Positions 1 to 6,137 of a stretch of DNA of 9,433 nucleotides are shown here, piece after piece. The position numbers and the translations under genes are program-made. Position 1 is the stretch's first letter; every line of letters begins with the position of its first letter. The notes beneath the pieces were generated by a model. The model worked only from the letters and a program-made list of their open reading frames with translations, searched no databases and was not told where the DNA came from. The DNA is from DATKSS01 sp049582065. Its GTDB lineage: Bacteria; Chloroflexota; Dormibacteria; Dormibacterales; Dormibacteraceae. Location of the stretch: the NCBI GenBank assembly GCA_049582065.1, contig JBAUTF010000178.1:1-9433 (forward strand). The letters run 5' to 3'.

Positions 1-705
1 CGCGGGGCGATCGGCGTCGACGCCGATCGTCTTGATCTGCAGCCCTAGCACTCGCCGGCTCTTCAGGTGCAGCGCCACCAGCTCGGAGGTCTCGAGGTCA
101 GGAAAGCATCTGAACAGGTCCAGCTCACCGTCCACCGCGAGCAGGCGCGTCACATCGGATTCGCCCAGGAATCCCTCCTCGCTGCGCCAGACCGGGCTCG
201 GCGGCGCGACCTCCTCCGCAGCGGCGGCGACCGGCGGGCTGAGGCCGAAACGCTCGACCAGCCGTTCGGCCGGCACCAGGTACGGAAGCCACCGGCTCCG
301 GGCGCGAGGCTCCATGCCGAACCCCATCGAATAGACCGGGCGGCCGTTGGCGGACGTCAGGTCGGCCAGCCGCTTGAAGTCTCCTTCCGAGACGGCCAGC
401 ATCGTCGGGCCCAGGCCGCCCTCGGTGATGAGCCCGCTCACGAGCAGCGCCTTGTCGTCCTGCAGCGAGTCGGCCCACACGACAAGGTGCACCTCGCCGT
501 CGATCAGGACGGAGCGGGCCTTGGCCTGCACCGGCAGGTAAGCGCCGTCGCTCAGCCGGTGCACGAGCGCATCGATGCCGCGGTCGGCCAGAGGCAGGAA
601 GACATGCAGAGCGCCCCGTGACTGCTCGGTCAGCAAGGCCCACAGCCGGAACTCGAACACCTGTCCCGACGCGCTCGCCTCGCGCCCGGTCCACGGCTCG
701 GTCAT
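1..705 (-). CDS. Uncharacterised protein with two PD-(D/E)XK-like motifs (C-terminus off the window)
   Basis: The frame is open from an ATG at 705 to the window edge, giving 235 residues with no stop; the C-terminus is missing. I do not recognise a named family. Near the N-terminus a helix-like stretch with E18 is followed by G43-I-D45, a short strand, and V59-Q-A-K62. This spacing resembles the D...(Q/E)xK core of PD-(D/E)XK nuclease-fold proteins of the Mrr/DUF4365 kind. A second similar pattern occurs at the visible end: D196-L-F, then E208, then L222-Q-I-K225-T. The middle (about 90-170) has no motif I can name. There is no signal peptide or membrane segment, so it is probably cytoplasmic. 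The ATG lies 7 bp after the stop of the M20 peptidase gene on the same strand, so the two are probably co-transcribed. No clear Shine-Dalgarno is visible. An in-frame GTG lies further upstream but would overlap the M20 gene. The reading frame is well supported; the nuclease-fold link is inference. Confidence 0.75.
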   Translation of the reverse strand, partial: MTEPWTGREASASGQVFEFRLWALLTEQSRGALHVFLPLADRGIDALVHRLSDGAYLPVQAKARSVLIDGEVHLVVWADSLQDDKALLVSGLITEGGLGPTMLAVSEGDFKRLADLTSANGRPVYSMGFGMEPRARSRWLPYLVPAERLVERFGLSPPVAAAAEEVAPPSPVWRSEEGFLGESDVTRLLAVDGELDLFRCFPDLETSELVALHLKSRRVLGLQIKTIGVDADRPA

Positions 706-712
706 GAGGCCG

Positions 713-1876
713 TCAGGAGCACAGGAGCTCAGCGGAGCGCAGGTAGACCTCGACACACCTCCCGACCGAGGCGAGGTCGACCCACTCCACGTCCGCATGC
801 TCGCCCTCGCCCGACGGCCCGAACGCGACGGTCGGGATCCCGGCCGCGTTGGTAAGGGCCATGTCCATCCAGTAGGCGACGCCGACCGCGTCGGGGTCCT
901 GGCCCAACGCCTCTTTCGCGGCCCGGGCGACGGCCGTCCCGAGAGGGCTGGCGGCGCTCATCTCCGACGGCGCGCGCTCGAGCACGACCCTGGCCGAGGC
1001 CTCGAACCTCGGGTCCTCCTCTCGCGCGATGGCGATCAGCGCCTCGAGCTCGCCCAGCGCCCTCGCCGCGTCCTCACCGGGGATCGTGCGCCGCTCGACC
1101 TTGAGCCGGCATTGCGCCGGGTAGGTGCTCCACTCCTGGCCGCCGTCGATCAGGGAGGCGTGGACCGAACCACGGCCCAGCAACCGGTGGCCGCGGCCGG
1201 CGCGCAACCTCCGGTCCAGGTTGGCGACTCCGGTCAGGATCCGTCCCATCCGGACGATCGCGTCGACGCCGAGGTCAGCGCGCGACCCGTGTGCGGCCAC
1301 GCCCTCCGTTTTGACCTCGAGCCACACGAATCCCTTGTGGGCGAGGCAGAGCCGCAGCTCGGTCGGCTCAGTCACGATGGCGGCGTCGGCTCGGAACTGC
1401 TCGAGCACCGAGCTCGTACCCAGGCTCGCGACCTCCTCATCCGAGACGGCGGTGATGATGAGATCGCCCTTGAGCCGCAGCTTCGTGGCCTCGCGCGCCG
1501 TGAGCATGATGGCGGCGAGGCTCGCCTTCATGTCGTATGCGCCCCGGCCGTAGACGCGCCCCTCGCGCACCACCGGCTCGAAGGCCCGCTCCATGCCGCC
1601 GGCGCCGACCGTGTCCATGTGGGCGTTGAGCATCAGGCTCGACCCTCCGCCGCTGCCCCGCAGCACGCCGACCACGCTCGGCCGGCCCTTGACCGGCTCG
1701 ACGATCGAGACCTGCAGGCCCTGTTCCTGCAGCCAGGTCGCCACGAACCGGGCGATGTTGGACTCGCCGCTGCCATCCGCCACCAGCTCGGGGTTGACCG
1801 ACTCGATCGCGACCAGGTCGCAGACCAGCCTCTCGAGGTCGGCGACAACCTGAACCGAGGCGCGGCTGTCAGACAT
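713..1876 (-). CDS. M20 family metallopeptidase / amidohydrolase (ArgE/DapE/CPG2-like)
   Basis: This is a cytoplasmic two-zinc hydrolase that removes acyl or amino-acid groups; the family includes acetylornithine deacetylase, succinyl-diaminopimelate desuccinylase and carboxypeptidase G2. From M1 at 1876 the protein has 387 residues, a normal family length. Visible motifs are NAHMDTV with zinc ligand H86 and D88, the GRGAYDMK segment with bridging D115, DEE with general base E147 and ligand E148, TEPT with ligand E170, AAHGS with H196 in the lid/dimerisation domain, and GEGEHAD with final ligand H360. All active-site positions are therefore present. I chose the ATG at 1876 because the frame's extension to 2011 adds 45 basic, Ser/Arg-rich residues that do not look like the family and would run to within about 11 bp of the divergent gene's start. 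The next gene follows after 7 bp. The substrate cannot be told from sequence. Confidence 0.9.
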   Translation of the reverse strand: MSDSRASVQVVADLERLVCDLVAIESVNPELVADGSGESNIARFVATWLQEQGLQVSIVEPVKGRPSVVGVLRGSGGGSSLMLNAHMDTVGAGGMERAFEPVVREGRVYGRGAYDMKASLAAIMLTAREATKLRLKGDLIITAVSDEEVASLGTSSVLEQFRADAAIVTEPTELRLCLAHKGFVWLEVKTEGVAAHGSRADLGVDAIVRMGRILTGVANLDRRLRAGRGHRLLGRGSVHASLIDGGQEWSTYPAQCRLKVERRTIPGEDAARALGELEALIAIAREEDPRFEASARVVLERAPSEMSAASPLGTAVARAAKEALGQDPDAVGVAYWMDMALTNAAGIPTVAFGPSGEGEHADVEWVDLASVGRCVEVYLRSAELLCS

Positions 1877-2022
1877 CTGCCATGACCACGAGCTGCGGGA
1901 TGTGTTTCTGCGAAGTTTCCCGGTCCTTAACCAGCCCTTTCCCATCGGTGTGCAAGCTGATGTCGACCTAAGGCGAGCGGTCTGGGCATCCAGAGCCCAG
2001 CCGATTCTCACAGGGAGGGGAT
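1877..2022. promoter_or_regulatory. Divergent intergenic region between M20 peptidase and phosphatase genes
   Basis: These 146 bp separate two genes transcribed away from each other, so both promoters should lie here. I see no convincing -35/-10 pair and no Streptomyces-type Pho box repeat. A small hairpin is present: CTGGGC at 1982-1987 pairs with GCCCAG at 1995-2000 around a 7-nt loop, just upstream of the phosphatase ribosome site. Its role is unknown and it could be chance. The promoter assignment rests on gene arrangement only. Confidence 0.4.
2013..2020 (+). promoter_or_regulatory. Ribosome binding site of the phosphatase gene
   Basis: GGGAGGGG lies immediately before the ATG at 2023. 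The GGAGG core (2014-2018) leaves a short 4-nt spacer. It supports this start, which is also directly followed by a signal peptide. Confidence 0.7.
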
Positions 2023-3861
2023 ATGCGACCTGGACGAGCCTGGATCCCGGTGGTGGGCGCGAGCTTGCTCACCGTCTTCTCAGTCAGCCCCGCGGTAGGC
2101 TCCGCAGCGGTTCAGGGCACTCCTGCAACCGCGGCGATCACGACCACTCCGATCAAGCACCTTGTGGTGATCTTCCAGGAGAACGTGTCTTTCGACCACT
2201 ACTTCGGTACGTATCCCATCGCGGCGAACACGTCCGGGCAGCCCTTCGATGCCAAGCACATTGCAAGTGTGAACAATCTGGCGGACACGGCCGGTGCTGG
2301 TGGCGTGGGGACGCTGCTGACGAATAATCCGAACCGTGACGCCGGCGGGAACCAGGTCAATCCCCGCAGGCTCAATCCCGCGAACATCAACGACGTCCTC
2401 ACCTGTGACCAGAACCACAACTACAACGCCGAACAGAAAGCCTTCGACGGCGGCGCGATGGACAAGTTCATCACCACAGTGGGAACAGGCAGCGGGAAGA
2501 ACGGGCTCGGCCAGCCCTGCAGCGCCAGTGACGTGATGAACTACTACGACGGCAACACCGTGACGGCAATGTGGAACTACGCGCAGCAATACGCGATGAA
2601 CGACAACTCGTTCTCAACCACCTTCGGGCCTTCCGCGCCGGGGGCCATCAACCTCATCTCCGGTGACACCGGGACCGTGGCCTTGATGATCAACGGCGCC
2701 GCGACCAACGGCGACACGGTCAGCAACGGTCAAGGCGGCTTTTCGCTGATCTCGGACGCACAGCCCTACTACGACGACTGCGCGACACGGGACGCCGTCT
2801 CATTGACCGGCGCCAACGTGGGCGACAACCTCAACGCCATGGGCATCAGCTGGGGGTGGTTCCAGGGTGGCTTCCGGCCGACCACCACCTTCGCCACCGC
2901 AACCGGCACATCCGGACAGCCCACCAGCGCCTTCATTCCTGACGAGTTCAAGGGCAAGTTCGCCGTCGCCCCCGCATCGGACCAGGGCCTGTGCAATGCG
3001 GTCCACCCGGTCGGGGCTGCCATCGGCGGCACCGGCGGGACCATCGCAGGCGGCACGAACTACGGCAACAAAGATGACTACATCGCCCACCACGAACCCT
3101 TCCAGTACTACGCCTCGACCGCCAACCCACACCACCTCGCACCGGCGTCTCTGTCTACCATCGGCACCGACACCCAGACTTACGTCGCGGGCGTCCCGCA
3201 GTTCAACACCGCCAACCACCAGTACGACATGAGCGACTTCAACGCGCTGGTCGGGGCCATCACCCACGGCTACGCGTCACCAGACCTCCTACCCGCGGTC
3301 AGCTTCCTCAAGGCCCCCGGGTACCAGGACGGGCACGCCGGGTACTCCGATCCCATCGACGAGCAGCAGTTCGTGGTCGACGAGATCAACGCGCTTCAGC
3401 ACACGCCAGACTGGTCGAGCACCGCGGTCGTCATCGCGTATGACGACTCGGACGGATTCTATGACCACGTTTTCAGCGGCGTGCACAACCCGTCGAACAC
3501 CTCGGGGGTGGCGGTGCCTCCCGGTCCTCAGGACTTTCTCAACGGCACCGGCCTTTGCGGATCATCGACGGCCACCCCGCTCGCGGGACAAAACGGTCGT
3601 TGCGGGTACGGGCCGCGCCAGCCGTTCCTCGTCATCTCTCGCTTCGCGAAGCAGGGCGCTGTCGACCACACGCTCACCGACCTGAGCTCGGTCACCAAGT
3701 TCGTCGAAGACAACTGGCACCTGTCGAGGATCAACGGCTCGTCCGACGCCATCGCCGGTTCCCTGAACGGCATGTTCGACTTCCGGCATGAAAACAACGG
3801 CGACAACTCGAAGCTGTTTCTTCTGGATCCTGTAACCGGGCAGCCGGCACAGAAGTCATAA
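2023..3861 (+). CDS. Secreted acid phosphatase / phospholipase C-type phosphoesterase (PF04185 family)
   Basis: The 612-aa protein hydrolyses phosphate esters outside the cell if it acts like its family (AcpA acid phosphatases, bacterial phospholipases C). Residues 1 to about 28 form a Sec-type signal peptide (MRPGR, a hydrophobic core, then a likely cut near GSA/AV); there is no twin-arginine motif and no lipobox. Family landmarks follow in order: ENVSFDHYFGTYP with metal-site E53 and N54, DQNHNY with H132, the GPSAPG segment whose S204 fits the nucleophile position, SWGWFQGG at about 276-283, YQDGHAGYSDP with H438, DDSDGFYDH with D474, D475 and H482, and a GPRQPFLVISRFA block followed by an EDNW segment near the C-terminus. 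The mature protein is rich in Asn, Gly and Thr, as expected for an exported enzyme. It is monocistronic, ends at a hairpin terminator and likely scavenges phosphate; no Pho-type operator is visible. Phosphatase versus phospholipase specificity is not decidable here. Confidence 0.93.
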   Translation: MRPGRAWIPVVGASLLTVFSVSPAVGSAAVQGTPATAAITTTPIKHLVVIFQENVSFDHYFGTYPIAANTSGQPFDAKHIASVNNLADTAGAGGVGTLLTNNPNRDAGGNQVNPRRLNPANINDVLTCDQNHNYNAEQKAFDGGAMDKFITTVGTGSGKNGLGQPCSASDVMNYYDGNTVTAMWNYAQQYAMNDNSFSTTFGPSAPGAINLISGDTGTVALMINGAATNGDTVSNGQGGFSLISDAQPYYDDCATRDAVSLTGANVGDNLNAMGISWGWFQGGFRPTTTFATATGTSGQPTSAFIPDEFKGKFAVAPASDQGLCNAVHPVGAAIGGTGGTIAGGTNYGNKDDYIAHHEPFQYYASTANPHHLAPASLSTIGTDTQTYVAGVPQFNTANHQYDMSDFNALVGAITHGYASPDLLPAVSFLKAPGYQDGHAGYSDPIDEQQFVVDEINALQHTPDWSSTAVVIAYDDSDGFYDHVFSGVHNPSNTSGVAVPPGPQDFLNGTGLCGSSTATPLAGQNGRCGYGPRQPFLVISRFAKQGAVDHTLTDLSSVTKFVEDNWHLSRINGSSDAIAGSLNGMFDFRHENNGDNSKLFLLDPVTGQPAQKS

Positions 3862-3887
3862 GGAGGCATCTGAGTCAGCGCAAACAA

Positions 3888-3916
3888 GCGGGGGCCCGCG
3901 GTGGGCCCTCGCTTCA
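3888..3916 (+). terminator. Intrinsic terminator after the phosphatase gene
   Basis: GCGGGGGCCC (3888-3897) and GGGCCCTCGC (3903-3912) form a 10-bp stem with one G-T wobble around the 5-nt loop GCGGT. A modest T-containing tail (TTCATT) follows. It begins 27 bp after the stop codon at 3861. The stem is very strong but the T tract is poor, as is common in high-GC bacteria. Confidence 0.65.
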
Positions 3917-3928
3917 TTGATCTACGAC

Positions 3929-3934
3929 TAAGAT
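3929..3934 (+). promoter_or_regulatory. Possible -10 element of the alpha/beta hydrolase gene
   Basis: TAAGAT sits 41 bp before the hydrolase ATG and just after the upstream terminator, where a promoter is expected. It matches TATAAT at four of six positions. I find no matching -35, since the spaced position falls in the terminator stem, so this is weak. Confidence 0.25.
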
Positions 3935-3960
3935 GGGCCGCGTTCTTGGTTCGTTCGCGT

Positions 3961-3968
3961 AAAGGAGG
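3961..3968 (+). promoter_or_regulatory. Strong ribosome binding site of the hydrolase gene
   Basis: AAAGGAGG with a 6-nt spacer to the ATG at 3975 is a near-ideal Shine-Dalgarno. It fixes the start and is the best ribosome site in the window. Confidence 0.85.
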
Positions 3969-3974
3969 CAAGAG

Positions 3975-4781
3975 ATGCCGACAGTCCGCGCCAACAACGT
4001 GAACCTCTACTACGAGCAGCAGGGGACCGGGGAACCCCTCGTCCTCATCCCTTACCTCGCCGCCGACCAGGCGTGCTATGCGTTCCAGGTCGGCGATTAC
4101 GCCAAGCATTTCACCTGCATCTCGGTCGATCTGCGTGGGGCCGGGCAGTCGGACAAGCCCGACAGCCCATACTCGACCGAGCTTTTCGCGGATGACGTTG
4201 CCGCTTTCATGCAGGCGATCGGAGTGGAGAAGGCCCACATCTCAGGGCTGTCGCTCGGAGCGGCGGTAGGGATGTGCCTGGCTTCCAAGCATCCAGAGAA
4301 GGTGAAGACCCTGTCGGTGCACAGCGGCTGGCCCAAGACCGACCCTTTCCTCAAAACGGTGGTCGAGACCTGGCAGGTCATGGCCAAGGGGCTCGGCAGC
4401 GTGCCCGACATGGTGATCGGCGGGATCTTCCCCTGGTGCTTCACGCCCGAGCTGTATGCCGCCAAGCCGGACTACATCAAGTCGCTCGCGGATTTCGTGC
4501 GCAGTCGACCCGTGCAGCCGGTCGACGCATTCATGCGTGAGTCGGACGCGGTGATCAAGCACGACTGCCAGGCTGGGCTGAGCCGCATCAAGGCTCCGAC
4601 GCAAATCACCTTCGGCCGCCACGACATGGTCACCTCGACGCGGTTCGCGGACACGCTGCACGGCCAGATCAAAGGCTCGGAGCTCCATGTCTTCGAAGAC
4701 TGCTCCCACGCTCCGATTTACGAGAACGTGGCGGCGTTCAACCAGACGACCCTGGCCTTCCTGCAGAAGCACTCGGGGTGA
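3975..4781 (+). CDS. Alpha/beta hydrolase
   Basis: This 268-aa protein is a cytoplasmic alpha/beta-fold hydrolase of usual single-domain length, with no signal peptide. The nucleophile elbow is G91-L-S93-L-G95; D217 in GRHDMVT and H245 in DCSHAP complete the catalytic triad. DLRGAGQSDKP (52-62) is the conserved block after strand 4. A variable cap segment lies between about residues 120 and 190. The strand-3 oxyanion loop, usually HG, reads L24-I-P-Y-L, so the common His-Gly pair is absent. The start is set by a near-perfect ribosome site. The gene stands alone, between the phosphatase terminator and a convergent peptidase gene. Family members act on esters, lactones, epoxides or carbon-carbon bonds, and the sequence does not tell which. 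The fold is near certain; the substrate is unknown. Confidence 0.92.
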   Translation: MPTVRANNVNLYYEQQGTGEPLVLIPYLAADQACYAFQVGDYAKHFTCISVDLRGAGQSDKPDSPYSTELFADDVAAFMQAIGVEKAHISGLSLGAAVGMCLASKHPEKVKTLSVHSGWPKTDPFLKTVVETWQVMAKGLGSVPDMVIGGIFPWCFTPELYAAKPDYIKSLADFVRSRPVQPVDAFMRESDAVIKHDCQAGLSRIKAPTQITFGRHDMVTSTRFADTLHGQIKGSELHVFEDCSHAPIYENVAAFNQTTLAFLQKHSG

Positions 4782-4856
4782 TCAAGGGTCGGACTTGGTC
4801 GCAGTCTCGCAATATCGGAGACCCCTCGCCGTTTAGCTAGGACGGAGAAGACCTCA

Positions 4857-4903
4857 GGAGCAGGGCCCGCGCTTCCTCCCCTTCGATGCAGGGCCGCTGC
4901 TCC
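4857..4903. terminator. Hairpin in the convergent gap, possible terminator for the hydrolase gene
   Basis: GGAGCAG (4857-4863) plus GGCCC (4864-4868) pair with GGGCC (4891-4895), a bulged G, and CTGCTCC (4897-4903). This gives a 12-bp stem around a 22-nt loop. It lies 75 bp after the hydrolase stop and has no T tract. It could slow plus-strand transcription or be chance GC pairing. Confidence 0.35.
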
Positions 4904-4908
4904 GAACA

Positions 4909-4944
4909 GCCCGGCGGGCGCCCCTCCCAATTTGCCCGCCGGGC
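4909..4944. terminator. Bidirectional hairpin between convergent genes
   Basis: GCCCGGCGGGC (4909-4919) and GCCCGCCGGGC (4934-4944) form a perfect 11-bp stem with a 14-nt loop. It begins 23 bp after the stop of the minus-strand peptidase gene (4968) and lies downstream of the plus-strand hydrolase gene, so it can serve both. Neither side has a real T tract. Position and stem strength are the evidence. Confidence 0.5.
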
Positions 4945-4967
4945 CCACTCGCCCATCGATCTCGGGG

Positions 4968-5738
4968 CTACTGACCGACCAGGCGGATCGTCCAGAAGTC
5001 GGAAGAGAGGCCCGGCTGGATGAGGTACGAGTAGGGCAGCGTGAAGTAGCCCTTCATGCCCCAGTTGGCGCCCCACGAGTTGCGGACGATGAACCACTGC
5101 GCCGCGTCGTCATAGCCGACCGCCATGACCGCATGCCCGCCCACGGGCCGCTCCCCCCAGCCGGGCGTCGGAGCGTGTCCGGTCTTGGCGACCGTCGCGC
5201 TCTCGAAGCTCTGGTAGACCGTGAAGCCGAACACGAAGGGATAGCCCGACGCGAGACAGCCCTTCATCTGGTTCATGTCCTGCGCGAGGCTCTGGTATGA
5301 GATGGCGCGGTCGAGCTGCGCGTCGCTGTACGCCCTCATCGAGGGCTTGCTGGTGAACTTCGCGATCACGTACGGCCACTCGGGCTCGGGGCACACGCCC
5401 TGGCTCGCCACCGACTTGATCCCGTCGCGGAGCTGCGCGCCGCTGTCCGAGCGGACGGTCCCCTCGATGACGCGCTCGTTGTAGTAGATGAAAAGGCGCG
5501 AGGGGACGAAGTCGGTCATCCGCTGCTTTCTGCGCTCGAACTCGATGGCGCCCGCGATGGCGTTCGCCGTGCAGCTGCCGAGCTGTCCCTGGTTGTAGAC
5601 CTTGGGGCATCGGCGGCGGAGGTCGGCGCGGTTGGGAAGGGCGGTCAGGAACTCGGCCGGGGCGGCGTACATGTGGTCGCGCTGGTCGGGCTGGTCGGGG
5701 ATCCACCCGTAGCGGGCGATTTTGCGTGGTCTGGTCAT
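4968..5738 (-). CDS. Papain-like C1A family cysteine peptidase
   Basis: The 256-aa protein is a cysteine peptidase of the papain superfamily. From M1 at 5738, Q50 in NQGQLGSC provides the oxyanion hole, C56 is the nucleophile, H202 in VGGHAVMAVGYDD is the catalytic His, and N220 in the NSWG block completes the set. All four papain landmarks are in order with normal spacing. The N-terminus (RYGWIPDQPDQRDHMY) leads directly into the mature catalytic domain: there is no inhibitory propeptide and no signal peptide or membrane anchor, so it looks cytosolic and active as made. I chose the ATG at 5738 because the frame's longer start at 5786 would draw its first 16 residues partly from repeat sequence. 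The ribosome site (AAGGGCG) is weak. The upstream region is a palindromic repeat array, so the promoter must lie in or next to it. The substrate is unknown. Confidence 0.9.
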   Translation of the reverse strand: MTRPRKIARYGWIPDQPDQRDHMYAAPAEFLTALPNRADLRRRCPKVYNQGQLGSCTANAIAGAIEFERRKQRMTDFVPSRLFIYYNERVIEGTVRSDSGAQLRDGIKSVASQGVCPEPEWPYVIAKFTSKPSMRAYSDAQLDRAISYQSLAQDMNQMKGCLASGYPFVFGFTVYQSFESATVAKTGHAPTPGWGERPVGGHAVMAVGYDDAAQWFIVRNSWGANWGMKGYFTLPYSYLIQPGLSSDFWTIRLVGQ

Positions 5739-5797
5739 GGCGCCCTTAATGTACCGCCCCACCTCTCCATCCGGACCTCCGGGCACCTACCCCACCC

Positions 5798-5846
5798 ACT
5801 TCCCCGCTGTGCGGGGAAGTACCGGCCGCAGGCCGGGGATGGGGAG
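5798..5846. repeat. Double-hairpin module B, copy 1
   Basis: ACTTCCCCGC (5798-5807) and GCGGGGAAGT (5811-5820) form a perfect 10-bp stem with loop TGT. CCGGCC (5822-5827) and GGCCGG (5831-5836) form a second stem with loop GCA. GGATGGGGAG (5837-5846) follows, the inverted match of the start of module A. Confidence 0.85.
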
Positions 5847-5940
5847 ATCCAACCGTCTGGCACCCTCCCGATTTGCACCTCCCCATCCGGCCCTTCGGGC
5901 ACCTACCCCGTGCTGGACGCGCGGGGTCCCCGAAGGAAGT

Positions 5941-6060
5941 GGGGAAGTGACAGTTCTTGGACCTCCCCATCCGGCCCTTCGGGCCACCTTCCCCACTGGT
6001 GGGGAAGTGACAGTTCTTGGACCTCCCCATCCGGCCCCTCGGGCCACCTTCCCCACTGGT
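5941..6060. repeat. 60-bp tandem direct repeat, two copies
   Basis: Positions 5941-6000 and 6001-6060 are identical except for T versus C at 5978/6038. The first 10 bases of the unit recur at 6061-6070. Each unit holds one module A hairpin (GGCCC-loop-GGGCC) and one half of a CTTCCCCAC/GTGGGGAAG hairpin, which is completed across the junction (5988-6007 and 6048-6067). Confidence 0.95.
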
Positions 6061-6077
6061 GGGGAAGTGAGATCTCA

Positions 6078-6125
6078 ACTTCCCCGCTTGCGGGGAAGTA
6101 CCGGCCGTAGGCCGGGGATGGGGAG
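6078..6125. repeat. Double-hairpin module B, copy 2
   Basis: ACTTCCCCGC (6078-6087) pairs with GCGGGGAAGT (6090-6099) over a 2-nt loop, and CCGGCC (6101-6106) pairs with GGCCGG (6110-6115) over GTA. GGATGGGGAG ends the module at 6125, 12 bp before the stop codon of the 205-aa minus-strand gene. Loop lengths and loop bases differ from copy 1 while every stem base is kept. It could also act as that gene's terminator. Confidence 0.85.
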
Positions 6126-6137
6126 GCCCAACCTGAC

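Larger units (their letters stand above)
5761..6126. repeat. Mosaic palindromic repeat array (REP/MITE-like)
   Basis: This gene-free stretch lies between the start of the peptidase gene and the stop of the 205-aa gene and is built almost entirely of repeated hairpins. Module A, beginning ACCTCCCCATCCGG, occurs four times (from 5761 with changes, 5877, 5961 and 6021). Module B, a double hairpin ending GGATGGGGAG, occurs twice (5798-5846 and 6078-6125). The end of B is the reverse complement of the start of A, so 5762-5846 is a short element with inverted ends, and 5878-6126 looks like a second, internally expanded copy. It gives long open frames on both strands that read as repeated Gly/Arg/Pro/Ser peptides and are not genes. 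It may be a mobile, transposase-less element or extragenic palindrome; the family is not known to me. Confidence 0.85.

Noticed and set aside
575..1885. A 436-codon plus-strand open frame opposite the M20 gene
   Set aside because: It lies antisense to a gene with complete catalytic motifs; its Arg/His/Pro/Asp-rich composition is typical of a high-GC shadow frame.
1877..2011. N-terminal extension of the M20 protein to an ATG at 2011
   Set aside because: The extra 45 residues are basic and Ser-rich with no family similarity and would consume the divergent promoter region.
1877..2022. PHO-box type operator for phosphate control of the phosphatase
   Set aside because: No direct repeats of the GTTCA-type or other recognisable PhoB/PhoP site were seen in the region.
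2023..2052. Twin-arginine signal on the phosphatase
   Set aside because: The n-region is MRPGR without an RR pair, so Sec export is more likely.
5941..6070. Possible CRISPR-like spaced repeats
   Set aside because: The units are contiguous 60-bp duplications without distinct spacers and there are no cas genes.
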